Both the position numbers and the translations under genes were made by a program. 64,000 nucleotides of DNA, taken from positions 186,001 through 250,000 of the forward strand of contig PHAB01000003.1 in assembly GCA_002840275.1 (NCBI GenBank), read 5' to 3'. Position 1 is the stretch's first letter; the number at the start of each line of letters is the position of its first letter. Below the pieces are notes generated by a model. That model was not told the DNA's origin. It did no database searches and saw only the letters and a list, made by a program, of their open reading frames with translations. Source of the stretch: Firmicutes bacterium HGW-Firmicutes-14 (GTDB lineage Bacteria > Bacillota > Thermincolia > Thermincolales > UBA2595). Positions 28,560 through 35,952 of the stretch are shown here, in pieces.

Positions 28560-30716
28560 GTGTCAGTTGATATGGCATGGCAGGACTTTGTTAAAACAGG
28601 CAGTTCTGCTGACCAAAACATAAGGCAGGAGATTGTGGAATCGTGGGTTAGATGTCGTGAAAAAGGTATCAACCCCCTTAAGCCAGCCGGTTCAATGCAT
28701 ATTTCACAGCAGGAACTTGAAGAAAAATGCAGTCTTAAACAGGAACTTCTGTCCTCTGTCAAGCCATTTGTGGAAGGACTCTTTTCGGTTATCAGTGATA
28801 GTGAATATTTCATCATTTTAGCTGACGAAAACGGATTCATCCTTGAGGTTTCCGGGGAATATGATACTCTGATTGCCGCCAGCCATATAGATATAGTTCC
28901 AGGGGCAAACTGGAACGAGGAAATAAAAGGGACCAATGCCATAAGTGCCTGTCTTTCCTTAAGAAGTCCGGTCCAGGTAGCGGGGGCGGAACACTATCTA
29001 AAGGCCCTTCATAGCTTCAGTGCCAGTGCAGCACCGGTTCTGAACTCCGATGGTTCAGTAAGAGGCGTGCTGGTGATAGGAGCATATGACAACCCAGTGC
29101 CCCATCCTCATACCCTTGGCACAGCAATAGTTGCTGCAAAATCCGTGGAACACCGTTTAGCACTAGAACGACAGAACTTAGTACTTAACGTTGTAAATCA
29201 TCACCTGCTGGAAAGCTGTCCCCATGCTATTATATCTGTTGACAGCATGGGTATTGTAACATCCTTTAACAAAGGAGCCGAAGACCTGTGCGGAATCCCT
29301 TCGTATTCGGCGCTGGGAGAAAATGTTGACCTGATTTTCGCCAGTGAAAAAACCGGCACCGGGAATATGGCAAACCTGCTTAAGTCTACCCTGAAAACAG
29401 GCCGTCCGTTAAAGGACCTTAATTATACCTTCAAACTCCAGGGCGGGCGCAGTCTGACTTGTATGGTTGACAGCCATCCCTTAAATAATATATCAGGAGA
29501 ATTGATTGGAGTAATGGCTGTCTTAAGAAAACAAGCCACAAGAAAACAGCCGGCCAGGAACGACTCAGTTTTTCTGCGGCATTCCAATTCACCGGCGATA
29601 ATAGACAGCCTTACAGGTCTGTTCAACCATAAGTATTTCCATGAACGACTGGAAGAAGAAGTTGACAGGGCAAAACTCCAAAACACTAAATTATCCCTTT
29701 TGATGCTGGATATAGATTATTTTAAACATTATAATGAGGTGCTTGGATATCCGGCGGGTGATAAGCTGTTGAGAGAGTTTGCTGAAATCCTGAAAGGACT
29801 CGTCCGGAGTAAAGATGTAATTTCCAGGTACGGGGGCGAAGAATTTGCTATTATCCTTACCGATACAGACACAAAACTTGCTCTTGATGTGGCTGAACGT
29901 ATATGTTCCTGTGTGGAAAACCATCCCTTTGACGGAAGGGAAGTACAGCCAAAAGGCAAGTTGACTGTCTCTCTGGGAGTGGCAACTTTCCCTGATAACT
30001 CGGTTAACCGGGAAGAACTGCTTAAAATGTCGGAAGAGGCGCTTTACCGGGCAAAACACATTTCTAAAAGCAAGGTCGCCCTTTATTTCTCGGTATTTGA
30101 TGACCTTAAAGCTGAACTAAACCATTCAGACTTCAATCTCCTGAATACCATCAAAACCCTTATTACTGTTATCAATGCCAAAGACAAGTATACCTTCGGC
30201 CATTCAGAAAGGGTGCTGAAATACTCCACCGCTCTTGCCGGGCACCTGGGCCTGGATGAGGAACAGGTTAAGTTCATTAAATATGGCGCTTACCTGCATG
30301 ATATTGGGAAGATTGAGATCAGCCGGGAAATCCTTAACAAAAAGGGCACACTGACAGATGACGAGTGGCTGGTTTTAAAATGCCACCCTCAATGGGGAGC
30401 CGATATTATTAAACCGGTCAGCGCACTTCAGCAAATTCTCCCCCAGATTTTATATCACCATGAACGGTTTGACGGCAAAGGATATCCGGTCGGTCTGGGA
30501 GGGACAGATATTCCGTTAAATGCCCGGATTCTTGCTATTGCAGACAGTTTTGACGCTATGACGACAGACAGACCCTATAAGAGAGGCTTAACCCTTAAAA
30601 CTGCTGTAAAAGAACTTTACCGTTGTTCAGGGGCTCAGTTTGACCCCAATCTGGTAGAACTTTTCGTCAAAGCCCTAAATAAAATGGAATTAGGAAACCA
30701 TGTCCTGGTTTCCTAA
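28560..30716 (+). CDS. Sensor with GAF, PAS, GGDEF and HD-GYP domains (c-di-GMP turnover)
   Basis: A 718-residue cytosolic protein that may both make and break cyclic di-GMP. Residues about 1-190 resemble the N-terminal sensor of AcoR-type sigma-54 activators (EIVESWVRCREKGINP, then a GAF-like region with GTNAISACL). A PAS domain follows at about 215-320. The GGDEF domain has RYGGEEF near residue 424, with an RSKD inhibitory site before it. The HD-GYP domain has HDIGKIEI near 580 and HHERFDGKGYP near 634. GTG at 28560 is used because GGGAGG lies upstream and the nearby ATG at 28555 is out of frame. A 13-bp perfect hairpin covers its last codons. Confidence 0.93.
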   Translation: MSVDMAWQDFVKTGSSADQNIRQEIVESWVRCREKGINPLKPAGSMHISQQELEEKCSLKQELLSSVKPFVEGLFSVISDSEYFIILADENGFILEVSGEYDTLIAASHIDIVPGANWNEEIKGTNAISACLSLRSPVQVAGAEHYLKALHSFSASAAPVLNSDGSVRGVLVIGAYDNPVPHPHTLGTAIVAAKSVEHRLALERQNLVLNVVNHHLLESCPHAIISVDSMGIVTSFNKGAEDLCGIPSYSALGENVDLIFASEKTGTGNMANLLKSTLKTGRPLKDLNYTFKLQGGRSLTCMVDSHPLNNISGELIGVMAVLRKQATRKQPARNDSVFLRHSNSPAIIDSLTGLFNHKYFHERLEEEVDRAKLQNTKLSLLMLDIDYFKHYNEVLGYPAGDKLLREFAEILKGLVRSKDVISRYGGEEFAIILTDTDTKLALDVAERICSCVENHPFDGREVQPKGKLTVSLGVATFPDNSVNREELLKMSEEALYRAKHISKSKVALYFSVFDDLKAELNHSDFNLLNTIKTLITVINAKDKYTFGHSERVLKYSTALAGHLGLDEEQVKFIKYGAYLHDIGKIEISREILNKKGTLTDDEWLVLKCHPQWGADIIKPVSALQQILPQILYHHERFDGKGYPVGLGGTDIPLNARILAIADSFDAMTTDRPYKRGLTLKTAVKELYRCSGAQFDPNLVELFVKALNKMELGNHVLVS

Positions 30717-30718
30717 TT
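30688..30718 (+). terminator. Perfect hairpin over the end of the GGDEF/HD-GYP gene
   Basis: AATTAGGAAACCA (30688-30700), loop TGTCC, TGGTTTCCTAATT (30706-30718): 13 bp without mismatch. It includes the last nine codons and the stop. There is no T run, so termination is not certain; it may protect the mRNA 3' end. Confidence 0.5.
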
Positions 30719-30724
30719 AAGACG

Positions 30725-30832
30725 CTATTCCACAGGTATGGCCAGCCTCTGGCCTATATAAAGGTTGCTGGGATTATATATATTATTACACCTTCTTTTA
30801 CTTAAGAGGCATTTTCTGTTGTATTCTATAAT
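30725..30832 (-). pseudogene. Remnant of a LysM domain
   Basis: On the minus strand a stop-free stretch of about 35 codons ends in NNIYNPSNLYIGQRLAIPVE and a stop. That is the C-terminal half of a LysM peptidoglycan-binding repeat (compare ...NPNALRIGQVICIP in the LysM protein at 41915). The N-terminal half of the motif, a ribosome site and a start are missing, and upstream sequence is A/T rich. It is read as the leftover end of a lost LysM gene. Confidence 0.55.
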
Positions 30833-30911
30833 TTAGTATTTATTACCTTCTTGAGCAAGAAATTTGTTTTGCTTTTTTTCATTAGGTATAAAGTAAAGCT
30901 TATGTTTTGAC

Positions 30912-31001
30912 GATACCTATGTATAGTGAGGTATCAAAGTATCAACCAGTTATCACCTGTTTCCGGAACCGTTCAAAAACTAGGAAAGGTGGGTAACACC
31001 G
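30912..31001 (+). promoter_or_regulatory. Structured leader of the Flp-type pilin gene
   Basis: Two hairpins. The first is GATACC (30912-30917) with GGTATC (30930-30935). In the second, CACC-TG-TTTCC (30954-30964) pairs with GGAAA-GGTG (30983-30991), enclosing a small GAAC/GTTC stem. The second arm contains the GGAAAGG ribosome site of the pilin gene, so the fold would hide it. CTTTCC inside the coding start (31011-31016) could pair with the same GGAAAG, giving an alternative. It does not match the c-di-GMP-I riboswitch consensus by eye. Confidence 0.4.
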
Positions 31002-31163
31002 GTGAAATTGCTTTCCGAACTGTATAACTGTGACGACGGCCAGGGATTAACGGAGTACGGTCTGCTCCTGGGGGCCTTTGTCATAGCTGTCGTCGGGGCC
31101 CTGATGTTACTGGGGCCAAAGGTTTCCGCACTATATTCCAATACCAGTTCCCAGTTTAATTAG
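31002..31163 (+). CDS. Flp/Fap-type pilin
   Basis: A 53-residue protein: short charged N-terminus, then GQGLTEYGLLLGAFVIAVVG, a hydrophobic helix, and a small polar tail. The G-x-x-x-E-Y pattern before the helix is the prepilin-peptidase processing region of Flp pilins (Tad system). GTG at 31002 has GGAAAGGTGGG upstream within a hairpin. No Tad assembly genes lie in the window, so the pilin would depend on machinery elsewhere or have another role. A terminator follows immediately. Confidence 0.8.
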   Translation: MKLLSELYNCDDGQGLTEYGLLLGAFVIAVVGALMLLGPKVSALYSNTSSQFN

Positions 31164-31167
31164 CTTG

Positions 31168-31190
31168 AGCCGCAACAGCGGCTTTTTTTA
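31168..31190 (+). terminator. Terminator after pilin gene
   Basis: AGCCGC (31168-31173), loop AACA, GCGGCT (31178-31183), followed by a run of seven T. Confidence 0.85.
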
Positions 31191-31307
31191 TGTGCTTTTC
31201 GGGAACTTATTCATCTAAGGGCAGGGAATCAGGCTGCTTCTGTCGAAATAGAAGCCAGATATCCTATGCAAATTATGATTTCCATTTTATTCAAAGGGGA
31301 GAGATAA

Positions 31308-32282
31308 GTGAGAAAAAGACTTGTCCTTATTACAGCAGCTTTCTTGTCACTGGTGCTTTTTGCCGGCCTTTTTGCCGGGTGTGGAACTAATAAAACAGGT
31401 TCTGAAAAAAAAGACCAGTCACTTAAAATAGGGGTTTTGTATATTGAAGACAATCTTCCCCTGTTCGTTGCCGAGGCTGAGAAGAGATTTGAAAAAGCAG
31501 GAATCGATGTTGCATTAGTGCCTTTTCCCAGTGCTGCAGAACGGGATGCAGCTATTCAGGCAGGCCAGATTGACGGTGAAGCGGCTGATATAGTGGCAGC
31601 AAGTCTGCTTAAAAAGGGCGGAACAGATGTGCGTATCACTTCGATTACCCTCGGTGTAACCCCGGAGGAAGGCAGGTTTGTGCTGCTCGGTTCACCTGAT
31701 TCTGAGTTTAACTCTGTAAGCGACCTGGCCGATGTAGATATAGCTATTTCAGAAAATACCATTATCGAATACATTACAGACATGCTTTTACTCCGGAACG
31801 GTCTTGAAAAAGACCAGATCAAGAAACTCGGGATTCCCAAAATGCCCATAAGGTTACAGATGTTGGTCAATAACCAGGTTAAGGCCGCACTTCTTCCTGA
31901 CCCTCTGGCTTCCCTGGCCGAAAAACAGGGCGCCAGGGTCATCCTCGATGATACCATGTCTGACATGAATGTCTCCCAGGTGGTGATGCTCTTCAGGAAG
32001 GATTCAATTGACAGCAAGAAGGAATCCATAAAAAAACTTATTGATATATATGGGGAAGCAGCTGCTGCCCTGACCCAAAACCCTGAACAGTACAGGTCTC
32101 TGCTAATTGAAAAAGCACGGATTCCGGAACCGGTTAAAAACACATATAAATCTCCCACCTTTTCACCGCCCCAGGCTCCTTCCGAACAGGATGTGCTAAA
32201 CGTGGTTAACTGGATGGTTGATAAAAAACTCCTCGATAAACCCTTTACCTATGATGAATTGGTGGATGATACCCTGATATAG
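31308..32282 (+). CDS. ABC importer substrate-binding lipoprotein (NitT/TauT type)
   Basis: A 324-residue lipoprotein with a signal peptide ending in the lipobox FAGC (about residues 22-25). The mature part starts LKIGVLYIEDNLPLFVAEAEKRFEKAGIDVALVPF, the layout of SsuA/TauA/NMT1-type binding proteins for sulfonates, nitrate, thiamine precursors and similar small molecules. The ligand is not determined. GTG at 31308 has AAAGGGGAGAG upstream. First gene of an operon with the ATPase (32339), the permease (33097) and the YkuD-like protein. Confidence 0.88.
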   Translation: MRKRLVLITAAFLSLVLFAGLFAGCGTNKTGSEKKDQSLKIGVLYIEDNLPLFVAEAEKRFEKAGIDVALVPFPSAAERDAAIQAGQIDGEAADIVAASLLKKGGTDVRITSITLGVTPEEGRFVLLGSPDSEFNSVSDLADVDIAISENTIIEYITDMLLLRNGLEKDQIKKLGIPKMPIRLQMLVNNQVKAALLPDPLASLAEKQGARVILDDTMSDMNVSQVVMLFRKDSIDSKKESIKKLIDIYGEAAAALTQNPEQYRSLLIEKARIPEPVKNTYKSPTFSPPQAPSEQDVLNVVNWMVDKKLLDKPFTYDELVDDTLI

Positions 32283-32338
32283 AGTGTTATTTTACTGCCA
32301 TTTATCCTGACTATTAATGGTTTAAAGGAAAAAACATA

Positions 32339-33100
32339 ATGATCTTTGTCGAAGACCTTGCGCTGACATATGAACAGCAGAACAATAATATATATGATAA
32401 TGGAGTAAAAGCCCTGGCAAACGTGAACCTTAAAGCCCGCAGGGGGGAAAGGGTTTCAATAATAGGCCCTTCCGGGTGTGGTAAGAGTTCCCTTTTGTTT
32501 ATCCTGGCGGGTTTAATCCGCCCAAGCTCGGGAAATGTCCTGATTGACAGCTGTGAGCCTGACAGCAGGCGGACTGACACAGCCCTAATCCTCCAGGATT
32601 ACGGGCTATTTCCCTGGAAAACGGTAGTTGAAAATGCCAGCCTGGGCCTGGAAATCCGTGGATTGGGTAAAAGGGAACAGTCAGATATCGTTATTCCTAT
32701 ACTGGAAAAACTCGGTCTGTCTGAATTCAGCACTGCCTATCCGGCCCAGTTGAGCGGCGGGCAAAGACAGCGGGTGGCAATTGCCAGGTCCCTGGCGTTT
32801 AAACCCAGTCTCCTGCTTATGGATGAACCCCTGTCATCCCTGGATGCCCTTACCCGGGAAACCCTTCAACAGTTCATCCTGGAAATTTGGCGGGAACACA
32901 ATCTGACACTGGTGCTGGTCACCCACAGCATTGAAGAAGCAGTTTTTTTGGGCAGTACAATTGCCGTTATGTCCGAACGCCCCGGCACCATTATTGAAAC
33001 AATCGTTAACCCCCTGGCCGGAACTCCGGGATACAGGCAGAGACCTGAGTTCCACAAAGTCTGTTCCAGACTTCGCAGTTTATTGGGGGTGGGGAATTGA
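32339..33100 (+). CDS. ABC importer ATPase (NitT/TauT type)
   Basis: A 253-residue nucleotide-binding subunit. Walker A GPSGCGKSS, signature LSGGQRQRVAIARS and Walker B LLLMDEPLSSLD are intact; QDYGLFPWKTV is the Q-loop region typical of SsuB/TauB. It powers import with the adjacent lipoprotein and permease. Its stop overlaps the start of the permease gene by 4 bases. Confidence 0.93.
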   Translation: MIFVEDLALTYEQQNNNIYDNGVKALANVNLKARRGERVSIIGPSGCGKSSLLFILAGLIRPSSGNVLIDSCEPDSRRTDTALILQDYGLFPWKTVVENASLGLEIRGLGKREQSDIVIPILEKLGLSEFSTAYPAQLSGGQRQRVAIARSLAFKPSLLLMDEPLSSLDALTRETLQQFILEIWREHNLTLVLVTHSIEEAVFLGSTIAVMSERPGTIIETIVNPLAGTPGYRQRPEFHKVCSRLRSLLGVGN

Positions 33101-33855
33101 GCCGGAAAAACCCTTTGCTCAAGAAATCTGTCGATGTATTTATTGCAACTACAGTGATTATGGCATTCTGGTATTTTTTGGCCATTTATGTCAAAAACAA
33201 TATGCTGCCCACCCCTTGGGCGGCAATGAGAGAATTCATGTCCATTTTTCGTTCAACCATCCTGCAGCACTTTTATATCAGCGGGCTCAGGGTAGTGGTC
33301 AGCCTATTGGCCTCAACGGTCATTGCCGTGCCCCTGGGACTGTTCCTCGGGCGGGAAGACAAATATGACAGGTATGTTTCACCGGTTATTTACCTCTTAT
33401 ATCCCATTCCCAAGATAGTGTTTTTACCCATTGTTTTTCTCCTCTTTGGTCTCGGTAATTTTCCGAAGATATTTATGATAGGGCTGATTGTATTTTTTCA
33501 GATACTGGTCACCACCAGGGATGCCTCCAAGGGTGTGCCGGTGCAAAACATCTATTCAATGCTGTCCCTGGGGGCTTCCCGGTTTCAGATTTACAGGCAC
33601 GCGGTATGGCCTGCCTGCCTGCCAAAAATCCTCACTTCCCTCAGGATAAGCCTGGGAACAGCAATAGCTGTGCTTTTCTTTGTAGAGTCTTTTGCTACCA
33701 GTGAAGGACTTGGATATTTCATCATGGATTCCTGGAGCACCGCATCGTACAGCCAGATGTTTGCCGGCATAATGGGGATGAGTTTTCTTGGCCTTATCCT
33801 TTATATTGTCCTTGATATCATTGAATCCAGATGGTGCAAATGGCAATATCTTTAG
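33097..33855 (+). CDS. ABC importer permease (NitT/TauT type)
   Basis: A 252-residue membrane subunit with about six hydrophobic segments. The EAA-type loop that contacts the ATPase is GASRFQIYRHAVWPACLPKI. It matches the SsuC/TauC permease group. TTG at 33097 lies inside the last codons of the ATPase gene. Substrate unknown. Confidence 0.92.
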   Translation: MSRKNPLLKKSVDVFIATTVIMAFWYFLAIYVKNNMLPTPWAAMREFMSIFRSTILQHFYISGLRVVVSLLASTVIAVPLGLFLGREDKYDRYVSPVIYLLYPIPKIVFLPIVFLLFGLGNFPKIFMIGLIVFFQILVTTRDASKGVPVQNIYSMLSLGASRFQIYRHAVWPACLPKILTSLRISLGTAIAVLFFVESFATSEGLGYFIMDSWSTASYSQMFAGIMGMSFLGLILYIVLDIIESRWCKWQYL

Positions 33856-33890
33856 AAATCAGAAAAGAGGGGAAGGGGGTTAAACCATCG

Positions 33891-34559
33891 GTGAGCCGGC
33901 TAAGGAAGCTGATAATTTTTTCTGCTGCAGGATTGCTGCTGCTAATAACATCCTATAACCTGTGGGCATATCAGGGAACACTCCTTGGCCCCTTCATCAG
34001 GAACTCAGCCACAGATGACCCTCACAAGGAACTTGCCGTGGTCCTGGAAGACCTTGGTATTCTGAAACCGGTCCCTGATTTGTGGCTTGAGGTGCTTAAA
34101 ACCACTCATACCCTTAATATGTATTCAGGAGAAACATTAATTAAATCGTACAAAATTGCTCTCAGCAGAGATTATAGGCTGGATAAGGAGAAAGCCGGGG
34201 ACGGGAGGACACCGGAAGGAGATTTTCTTATTTCAGAAAAGGAAGAACTCAGACCTGCCAGGCGCTTCTATGGTTCAAGGTTTCTCCGCCTGGATTATCC
34301 CAGTGAGGAAGATGCCCTCAGGGGTCTCCGTGAGGGTTTGATAACCGGCAAGGATTTTCTTGCTGTCAGTAAAGCCCATGAGAATGGGGAAACTCCTCCC
34401 CAGGATACCCCATTAGGTGGCAACATTGCTATTCACGGGGGCGGAGGGCCCTTAATGGGCATTTCATGGACCAATGGTTCAATAGGCATGTACTCCAAAG
34501 ATATAGAGGAACTTTATGAATATGTGCCTGTTGGGACCAGGATAGTTATTAAAAAGTAA
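33891..34559 (+). CDS. YkuD-like protein with Ser in place of the catalytic Cys
   Basis: Resembles L,D-transpeptidases, which crosslink peptidoglycan. A membrane anchor (LIIFSAAGLLLLITSY) is followed by a YkuD-like domain: KTTHTLNMYSGE, GDGRTPEGDF, and IHGGGGPLMG. Where the family normally has a GC(I/V) nucleophile motif after the HG, this protein reads TNGSIGM, with TCA (Ser) at the Cys position. It may be inactive or chemically altered. GTG at 33891 is chosen because AGAGGGGAAGGGGG lies upstream and the anchor begins directly after; an in-frame start at 33831 would overlap the permease gene. Likely the last gene of the ABC operon. Confidence 0.8.
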   Translation: MSRLRKLIIFSAAGLLLLITSYNLWAYQGTLLGPFIRNSATDDPHKELAVVLEDLGILKPVPDLWLEVLKTTHTLNMYSGETLIKSYKIALSRDYRLDKEKAGDGRTPEGDFLISEKEELRPARRFYGSRFLRLDYPSEEDALRGLREGLITGKDFLAVSKAHENGETPPQDTPLGGNIAIHGGGGPLMGISWTNGSIGMYSKDIEELYEYVPVGTRIVIKK

Positions 34560-34586
34560 ACCTATTTTAATGTAGGAGGAATCGGC

Positions 34587-34988
34587 ATGGAAACTGTTTC
34601 CCTTCCTGATGACTTAATGGACCTGATGGGACATCATGGTCACCTCTGTTTTGGAGTATTGACAGGGTATAAAGCATGCAAATATGCAGTTGAAATTATA
34701 GGAGTATCGGAAAACATGAAAGCGGTTACTGAAAACGGCAGCTGTGGTGATGACGCGATCAGGGTTATCCTCAATTGTACCGAAGAAAACGGCCGGCTTA
34801 CACAAAAAAAAGGCCGGCAGCAATCATGGTCATTCTATAATCCTGATGAGGAAGAGGGTATTCAACTAACCCTTAATCCCCATCTCCTTTCACAGCTTCC
34901 CGCAGATAAGGACCAGGCAATACGATTCATTCTGGAACTTCCGGGAAACCTCCTTTTTATGGTCGAATCGTTTTCCCCTGACATGTAA
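34587..34988 (+). CDS. FmdE-like protein
   Basis: A 133-residue protein of the FmdE family, named from formylmethanofuran dehydrogenase subunit E but widespread in bacteria without that enzyme. The motifs HHGHLCFGVLTGYKA and ENGSCGDDAIRVILNC carry the conserved His and Cys residues thought to bind a metal. No C-terminal zinc finger is present, unlike longer members. ATG at 34587 has GTAGGAGGA upstream. It ends 7 bases from the convergent small repeat protein. Confidence 0.8.
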   Translation: METVSLPDDLMDLMGHHGHLCFGVLTGYKACKYAVEIIGVSENMKAVTENGSCGDDAIRVILNCTEENGRLTQKKGRQQSWSFYNPDEEEGIQLTLNPHLLSQLPADKDQAIRFILELPGNLLFMVESFSPDM

Positions 34989-34995
34989 AAGGTTA

Positions 34996-35259
34996 CTAGT
35001 GGGTTTCATCATAAGACAGGGTAGTTACCCTGGTAGACTCACCCTCTTTAATCTCTTCCGGATCGGCATCTTTCTCCAGAAAATCCCTCATCCCCGGTGC
35101 AACTGCCGGTTCTGCATCTCCTTCTCCCAGGTCTACCCCCGGATAATCGCCATGGACACCGGAATACCTGTCATGTACCCCTGCATACATATTATGGACA
35201 CCATGATATTCGGCCTTATTTTCCGGAATGCCGGCATTTACTTCCCTGTCATCCTTCAT
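34996..35259 (-). CDS. Small heptad-repeat protein, function unknown
   Basis: An 87-residue acidic protein. Its centre is four tandem seven-residue units, YHGVHNM, YAGVHDR, YSGVHGD and YPGVDLG, that is Y-x-G-V-H/D-x-x; the rest is charged and probably disordered. No known domain. ATG at 35259 has AGGAGG 7 bases upstream, which supports expression. The His-Asp-Tyr repeat could bind metal ions, but nothing in the sequence proves this. It is convergent with the FmdE-like gene and lies next to the iron transport operon. Confidence 0.65.
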   Translation of the reverse strand: MKDDREVNAGIPENKAEYHGVHNMYAGVHDRYSGVHGDYPGVDLGEGDAEPAVAPGMRDFLEKDADPEEIKEGESTRVTTLSYDETH

Positions 35260-35322
35260 TCATATTCCTCCTGAAATTAATATACATCCCTTCAGTCTTA
35301 TTATCCCATACATTTATGCCTT

Positions 35323-35952
35323 TCATTCCGCAGATAATTGAACAATTTTATCAGCGAGAAAATCCGCATCTTCTTTATTGTGTGTGACAAGAACAGTGGT
35401 GATTTTTTGTGATTTAATAATCCGCTTTAAATCCTTTCGTAACTCATCCACCAAATTTGTATCAAGGTTGCTAAAGGGTTCGTCCATGAGGAGAAGGGCG
35501 GGCTTTGAAGCGAGGGTTCGGGCTAAAGCTGTCCTTTGTTGTTGTCCACCGCTCAATTCGTGAGGATACCTGTTTTCAAGCCCTTTTAATTGTGTCAACT
35601 CCAGCAATTGATGTAACTGTTCAGAACTTGGCTTTTTCATACCAAACTTAATATTTTGCTCAACTGTCATAAAGGGAAAGAGGGCATAGTCTTGAAATAC
35701 GAAGCCTATGTTCCGTTTTTCAACAGGCACAAATAACAACTTATTCTGAAAAACAGTATTTCCAATTCTTATCGATCCTTGAGCATTCTCTTCCAGACCG
35801 GATATGATGCGCAGTAATGTGCTTTTTCCACAACCGCTGCTTCCTAAAACAGCCAGAATTTCACCTTCCTCAACCGAGAGACTGAATCCGTTAAATATCT
35901 TTTCTGCCTTTGGATGGTACCTAAAGTGTAAATTTTCGATTACAAGTTTCAT
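35323..35952 (-). CDS. Iron(III) ABC importer ATPase
   Basis: A 209-residue nucleotide-binding subunit with GSSGCGKST, LSGGQQQRTALART and LLLMDEPFSNLD. It is short for an FbpC-type protein because the C-terminal regulatory domain is missing. The start overlaps the permease stop by 4 bases. Third gene of a binding protein-permease-ATPase operon read leftward from 38683. Confidence 0.9.
   Translation of the reverse strand: MKLVIENLHFRYHPKAEKIFNGFSLSVEEGEILAVLGSSGCGKSTLLRIISGLEENAQGSIRIGNTVFQNKLLFVPVEKRNIGFVFQDYALFPFMTVEQNIKFGMKKPSSEQLHQLLELTQLKGLENRYPHELSGGQQQRTALARTLASKPALLLMDEPFSNLDTNLVDELRKDLKRIIKSQKITTVLVTHNKEDADFLADKIVQLSAE

Noticed and set aside
30905-31001. c-di-GMP-I (GEMM) riboswitch before the pilin gene
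   Set aside because: The conserved GEMM core blocks are not visible; only local hairpins are supported, so it is listed as a structured leader.
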